Source: Membranipora membranacea (Eukaryota; Bryozoa; Gymnolaemata; Cheilostomatida; Membraniporidae). Taken from it: a DNA stretch of 64,000 nt. The notes under the pieces are model-generated. The model saw nothing but the letters and a program-made list of their open reading frames with translations. It made no database searches and was not told the DNA's origin. Below are positions 58,582-64,000 of the stretch, piece after piece (positions within the stretch are counted from its first letter, which is position 1; every line of letters starts with the position of its first letter). The DNA lies in NCBI GenBank assembly GCA_914767715.1, contig OU612075.1, forward strand, positions 19,900,001 to 19,964,000. The letters run 5' to 3'. The translations under genes and the position numbers were made by a program.

Positions 58582-60096
58582 TGAATCACTCATTGTCCAG
58601 GGTTTTTATGGGTACAATAGTGGGATATATAATATATGACACTTTATTGCACAAATGTGTGTATATATATATATTTTGTATGTAGAGAAAACTTAGAGGA
58701 AATAATTATGACATTTAGCCAAAAGCCTTGGCAAAAAACTCGGATAGTTTAATTATGCACAAACAAGTAGCAGCTGGGTAAGATGACCTTCAAAGGGAAT
58801 AATATTTGGAGGTTGTTGACATCTCCAGCGATAAAAAGGCCGCCCAGGTTCCATGGCAATTTACAAATTAGGCATTAGCTTTGTGCATGATGCCATGTAG
58901 TTGCTTACAAAAGAACAAGCTACTACTTGAAGTCGACATGGCAGTTATCAAAGTCATTTTTGTAATGATGATCGAGCACAGGCTATCAAACCAACAGGAA
59001 CAGGAAACTTATGAAACTCTAGAAAGCCCTTTCCAATCTCAATGTATGGAATGAATCTTGATATATGTCATTTCGATAATTTTTCTTACCATATTTATGA
59101 GATGCAATCCATTATTGATCAAGGTCGTATCTAAATTTATCCAGATATTCTTCAAGATATTATATTGCTCCTACCAACTACCTCCATGTGTTGTATTTTT
59201 CGGAGTTATATCCTTTGATCATTTACAGATGAGATGATACTTTTGCAAAAAGTAATAATGGCAGCGGATGAGACTTTTTGCAGTGAAATATCCTTGGTTC
59301 CAACCATAGACAAAACACACAACACAGTATTGTGTGTTTTGTCTATGGTTCCAGTTCTTCACAAATCATATATACTGCTCTATAATGAGTAATTATTTCT
59401 CAAAATATTGAGTTGTTAAAAAAGCAATTGCTGAGATGTTACAATAGTATTCCGATCACATCCCATAGACATCCTTCCTAACCTTGACTTGACCGAATAA
59501 CGAAAGCATTAAAATTCCTCCATGCGAACAAGCAGATGTGTAGTCGAGGATTTTCCTGGTTGCCTAGTGTACCACTGTCCATTTCAGCTATTTTAAGCCT
59601 AAATCACTGATAAGGCAGATCGGTCAAGTGTGTTGACTATTGAGAGGGAAACTGATTTGACTATATAGGGAGAACCAAGATCAACAACACACACGGGGAG
59701 GGCAACTATTTGCCAGCTACGTAAAACCATATCACAAATTTCATCAATATTAGCAGCCCAAGTTTTCACCTTTACATCTTCAGTTATCAGGAGTCAGAGG
59801 TACACGCTAGCAAATCTCTATTAAAATTGGAATGAGACTAAGGCTAGGTTTTATTCTTTAAATCATTAGCGCCACAACAAAGCTGATGTTTAATAAGGCA
59901 AGATTATTAAATGAGCAAATACAATTCTTATACACACAATAATTCTTTGTTATTGACTCATTGTGGAATTTACAGGTACATGTACTGTGTCGTAAAATAA
60001 AATACACTGAGAATTTAGCTTATACACAGTGACAAGGTTTCGAGGACTTACTGGCTACTCAAACTTGTTAGCATTTATTATTGTTAGCACATCATC
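57640..60096. other. non-coding stretch upstream of the caspase-like gene
   Basis: Contains a TA microsatellite (about 58545-58575), a further TA/GT-rich run near 58660, and the hairpin at 59302-59350. No supported exon. The last few hundred bases should include the promoter of the ankyrin/caspase gene, but no TATA box is clear. Confidence 0.4.
59302..59350. repeat. perfect hairpin, 21 bp arms, 7 bp loop
   Basis: AACCATAGACAAAACACACAA and its exact complement are separated by CACAGTA. Confidence 0.9.
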
Positions 60097-62276
60097 ATGA
60101 CAGCCACAGCAGACACAAATCCATCAGGATATCCTATCTGGTTAGGAGAAGACAATAAACTCTGCTGGGACGAGTCAAGACTGGACGATCAAGTCGTCAA
60201 ACTCTTGGAAGGGAAACTAGCTTCAAGAAGGGATAGGCAGGGGTATAATATTACCAAAAAGATTATCCAGAACACCGACCTTAAGACCACTCTCCATCTG
60301 CTCACCTCTCAACAGTACGGATTATCCAAACTACATATACTCTATGAGTGTATGATACGACAGAGATGTGATTTAGTGGATTTCATCTTAGAGAGCGTTG
60401 GATCAGATGAGCGATATAAGCTGCTCATGACAGGATACATTGGGTGGCCTACTCCTCTTTACTTGGCATGTGTGTCTAGTGAAGAGAGCGTAAAGGTAAT
60501 CATAAGACATGTCGATCAAGATGAACTCTACCAGCTGCTTCAGATAATCCCTGCGCCAGTACAAATTGTAGCTAAGAATGGTCACTGTGAGATTATGAGG
60601 CTGTTTCAGCAGACACTTTCCCTAGATCAGTGGTACCAGCTGTTAAATGTTAATATATGGTATTACGGATCACCACTCCACCAAGCAGTAATAAGCGGTC
60701 ACTCAGAGATTGTGAAGATGATTCAGCAGACAGTTACTGCAGATCAGTGGTACCAGCTTCTCCAGAAGAACCCCTACTTTCAGAGAACGCCTCTAAACTG
60801 GGCTGTAGAGAGAGGTCATGCTGACATATAAACATTAATACATGACTCTGTTACTCCTGACCAGTGGTATCATCTGCTTCTACTTGAGGGAGGTTATATA
60901 GTCGCTGAGCTTCAGATAGCAGCATTAGGAGGAAACACTGAAGTCATGGAATAAATAAAAGAGTTGGTGACTGATGATGTGTGGATTGATCTGCTCTCTC
61001 AACGAATTGATGCTACAGCATGGATAAAGGATGAATATATGAAAGCACAACATTTACTTGATATTTTCAGAATAGAAGCAAAATTAGAGAGAGTGATGGG
61101 AACAACAAATAGAACAGGTAATTGTTGATGTACTAGGAACAATCTAAATGAGGTGCTCAACATGATGGTTCTTGCTGCTGTTTCATAACACCCAAGCTAT
61201 ATCCCATAAACTTAGTATAAATCAACATGGTTCTAATGAATAACTGTTTTGCAAGTCTGTGACTTACCCTAAGATTTAAGCTAGCACGAGTAACTCTATT
61301 TATGCCATTGGAGAGAAGTCAAATTTTTGCATACTAGCGCTATACTCAACTTGGGTCTTGTTTCCATAGACTTTCATTATTACAATACAGATGAGCCTAA
61401 AATAATTCCATATCTCTTATCCATTATGTAATTGTCATTTCAGACCAGATAAAGTTATTACAAGCTATCCTAGAAGAGGAACACCTTGACATTGATCACA
61501 TAAAGAAGTTGTCTCCTCACAGCCCAAACTACATAATCCCTTTCAACCAGAAAATGAGTAAGAGATATGGGCTTGTCCTCTTCAGCTCCCTTGGAAGGCC
61601 AGGAGCAGAGGAGGAGGCGACTAAGATGGAAAATTCTCTGGAATCTGCCGGCTGTGAGGTCACAAAACTAGAATGGTCAGAATCAGAAGAGCTGGAGATG
61701 ATGATTGAGAGTTCACTTGAAGCTGTAGCTCGGGACACTTCTCTGCTGATTGTAAGTGTGATGTCACATGGGAGCAGAGGATCATTAGATGCTAATAGAG
61801 AAGGTGTACCAGTGAACAGAATCCTACAGCAGTTTACTCATGCTCTTCCACCTCATGTACCACTAGTAGGTAGCAATATTAAAACTTTAGACCGAACCGC
61901 AGCAGCCATTAATGATAAACCTTATTGTCTGATACAGGAATTCAGCCCATATCTTTTCGTTGGATATAATAAATCTGTCGGCCACTTTCCACAATGCAAT
62001 TGGTAATAGGATGTCTCGTAGCCTAAAATCTGGGTTATTTCATATATAGTTGACTTTATCATACTGATGACTCTGTTTGTGGGGATAAACACTGTTATGG
62101 TGTTCAGACTCTTCTGACTTGCCCCAGATATTGTGAATCTTGAACAGACAATAACAATTTCTTATTCCAGATCGTTCTTATCCAGGCATGTCAGGATGCC
62201 TCACTACCCAGAATACCTCAGCCTGTAGATGAATATGAGTCAGATCCTGCACCAACACAAATCAGTGATCCTCATA
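60097..62276 (+). pseudogene. ankyrin-repeat caspase-like (C14 peptidase), interrupted
   Basis: Exons 60097-61117, 61444-61865 and 62171-62276 join in frame at GT-AG borders. Exon 1 encodes an N-terminal domain and degenerate ankyrin-type repeats of about 36 residues, each closing with D-Q-W-Y-Q-L-L (for example S-P-L-H-Q-A-V-I-S-G-H-S-E-I-V-K). Exon 2 starts the caspase p20: Y-G-L-V-L-F-S-S-L-G-R-P-G-A-E-E-E, then S-V-M-S-H-G with the catalytic His (codon 61767-61769). Exon 3 has I-V-L-I-Q-A-C-Q-D with the catalytic Cys (62189-62191); the usual motif is Q-A-C-R-G. Two in-frame stops, TAA at 60829-60831 (G-H-A-D-I then stop) and TAA at 60952-60954, lie in the ankyrin part although the frame around them is perfectly preserved. 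No p10 subunit was found before 64000. Either a recent pseudogene, or only the first 244 residues are made as a separate ankyrin protein. Confidence 0.8.
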
Positions 62277-62953
62277 GTAATCAGCATATCACACTAACTA
62301 GACCACACACAGTGCTGCTCATAGACTTAATATACTACCTAGACAGGACAATGCTTATGCTCCACTGATCATAATGTGTCCCACTTAAATAGCACGACAT
62401 GACGTAATTAGTTTGTGCTGTGAGCCATAGTTTACTATATACCATTCAATGAAATAATGTGAAAAATCAAGGGACGCCGGGCATGATATCAGCCCTTGTC
62501 CGGCCCCATATTATTCAAACACAGAGAAAATTTGTGAGTTTATTTAAAAGACCTTTCCGCACGAGATGGTATAAAAAATTGACTCCTTAGGTGAATCTAG
62601 AGCGAGAACAGACCTGATAAGTTACAATCATTAGCCAATAAATATTGAAACAAATACAGCCATCTACTTTTAACACTTCTGCCACTACTACTCAAATGCA
62701 CAGAATACCCACAACACAGTATCACAAATATTTTGTTGGATGAGCCAGATCAAAGCACCACCACCATCATCATAGATTTTTGCATAAATATTCCTAGTCA
62801 TGACTGAGCACAACCTGCTCAGCTTGGATTCCTTGTTAAAAGATTTTACTGCAATTTTTTTTGTCGCTTCATGAGGAAGAATAGATCTGTGCTGTAAATT
62901 GAGTATGCCAACTCCAGGTATGTATGTATGTATCATGAAGCTAGGGTATGCGG

Positions 62954-62987
<34 letters not shown>

Positions 62988-63340
62988 GTCTATGGTCATC
63001 TCTCATCAATGAAATAATATAGTAAATCAAGGCAGCAGGGTATAATACCAGCCAAATTATATTAGATCTGTTTTAATTTATGAGATACAAATTATCAAAA
63101 CAAATACAGCCCTGTATTGAAACAGAAGATGAAAGATACTATGTAAAGAAAGTGGTTACTGGTTTTAATATTCATACTTCGTTGAGATTATTTATTTATA
63201 TAACGTGAACCTGCAGCCTGCTGTCTCATCTTCTCAAGTAAGCCCAGCTGCAATTTTACTATCATCAGTTGTGAGATACAAGGCAAACATAGAAGTTCTG
63301 GATATAATACCCACGCCGCTCAGTTAAAGCAAAACTATTT
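62277..63340. other. downstream stretch with duplicated non-coding segments
   Basis: Two similar pieces in the same orientation, 62448-62670 and 63007-63120, share ATCAATGAAATAATxTxGxxAAATCAAGG, and AAACAAATACAGCC follows in each. A TA microsatellite lies at about 62957-62985. No caspase p10 motif (such as G-S-W-F) was found. Confidence 0.45.
63206..63240 (+). repeat. earlier copy of the start of the 63345 exon
   Basis: GAACCTGCAGCCTGCTGTCTCATCTTCTCAAG resembles 63345-63380 (GAGCCTACAGCCTGCTACCTCGTATTCACAAG) in the same frame and orientation, so a short segment with its flank has been duplicated. Quoted in part only as evidence: shared core CAGCCTGCT at both places. Confidence 0.5.
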
Positions 63341-63344
63341 TTAA

Positions 63345-63476
63345 ATGAGCCTACAGCCTGCTACCTCGTATTCACAAGATGATAATCTGGCTGCCTCATC
63401 TTCACAAGATGATAATCTTGCTGCCTCATCTTCACAAGATGAAAATCCTGCTGCTATCACTTCACAAGATGATAAG
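63345..63476 (+). CDS. possible exon of S-Q-D-D repeats
   Basis: From ATG at 63345, 44 codons with four copies of a 30 bp unit (S-S-Q-D-D-N-L-A-A-S with small changes), then a good GTAAGA donor after D-D-K. The low-complexity acidic peptide would be disordered. The family is unknown and the rest of the gene would lie to the right. The in-frame 30 bp period supports coding but does not prove it. It could be a downstream exon of the caspase gene or a new gene. Confidence 0.35.
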
Positions 63477-63609
63477 GTAAGAAACAGCCCAGTGGTGGCT
63501 CTCATGTATGCATTGTCATATTTCGGTCTTTATTGGATTGGATTTTTTGGCATAATTTCTGCTTGTCCCATCCATCTAAGAGGACAGGCTTCCTTATTTT
63601 TTTAGATAG

Positions 63610-64000
63610 AAATCAATTAAATATTGTCACATAATAATACCCACATCCTTCTATACATGCACATAAATTTAAGGCTATAGACATAGTAAATAATAATCGA
63701 TGGGTGTGATAAAATTTGAATGTAAGAAAAAAAAGGTGGAACGATAGTGATGGGGCGGGGGGAGGGGGCTTGAGGGACACTATTTGAGATGACAATTCTG
63801 ATTTACTCCCAAAATATCTAACTCAGAACTGGCACAGCAGTCAAAAAGTGTGAGTAGACTTAATCGGTGATCTCGCAAATCTTTCTTGGCCATGCTGACG
63901 CTGCTATGAAATTGATTTTACAATTTCTGTTTATTATATCAAAAGCTGTAGTTTAATGATAATTATTTGTATATGTTATCATTTGTGATGCTTTTAAAAA
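63610..64000. other. non-coding right edge
   Basis: A G-rich stretch lies at 63750-63775. Nothing else recognised. Confidence 0.4.

Noticed and set aside
58497-58685. 62-codon frame rich in Tyr and Ile
   Set aside because: It is produced by a TA microsatellite.

Overview
The window looks like nuclear DNA of a marine invertebrate animal. Genes are split by introns with GT-AG borders, sequence is AT-rich, the conserved genes are animal ones (RNA polymerase I large subunit, FBXO36-type F-box protein, class A GPCRs, a caspase), and the repeats are of animal type (CR1-like LINEs, hAT transposons and MITEs, tRNA-derived SINEs). A sponge or other early-branching animal is my guess only; nothing here proves the phylum. 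There are no bacterial-style operons, CRISPR arrays or phage modules.

Layout. About 2.0-4.6 kb (minus): the first four coding exons of POLR1A, running off the left edge; a tRNA-SINE and a 1.3 kb palindrome lie in the intron to their left. 5.9-12.2 kb (minus): a complete six-exon FBXO36-like gene, head-to-tail upstream of POLR1A. 12.4-15.9 kb: an internally deleted CR1-like LINE. 16-29 kb: gene-poor, with a 52 bp perfect palindrome, a hAT-like MITE, a 16 bp minisatellite, an inverted SINE pair, a 141-146 bp tandem repeat, two back-to-back LINE relics and two doubtful exons. 29.9-41.3 kb: two intact single-exon class A GPCR genes pointing away from each other (30 kb minus, 40 kb plus). Between them are an intron-containing but broken hAT transposase gene, a GPCR pseudogene fragment, a MITE with a half copy, and a lone, intact exon of the POLR1A C-terminal region. 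42-52 kb: a repeat field dominated by a very large imperfect inverted repeat (arms about 2.2 kb), whose left arm is split by a 5'-truncated LINE and whose right edge is followed by a hAT MITE with a perfect 8 bp target duplication. 54.0-55.1 kb (plus): a small gene with TATA box, 5' UTR intron, 159-residue protein and poly(A) signal, possibly PH-like. 55.4-57.6 kb (minus): exons of an unassigned gene. 60.1-62.3 kb (plus): an ankyrin-repeat/caspase gene or pseudogene with two in-frame stops and no visible p10 subunit. 63.3 kb: an exon of S-Q-D-D repeats at the right edge.

The genes do not form one pathway. POLR1A (rRNA transcription) and FBXO36 (ubiquitin ligase adaptor) are housekeeping-type neighbours. 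The GPCRs are a local duplication group, and the caspase belongs to a lineage-variable cell-death family. The strongest oddities are POLR1A C-terminal coding sequence 32 kb upstream of the POLR1A start on the same strand, and the density of inverted repeats at all scales. All exon borders were read by eye and may be off by a few bases.
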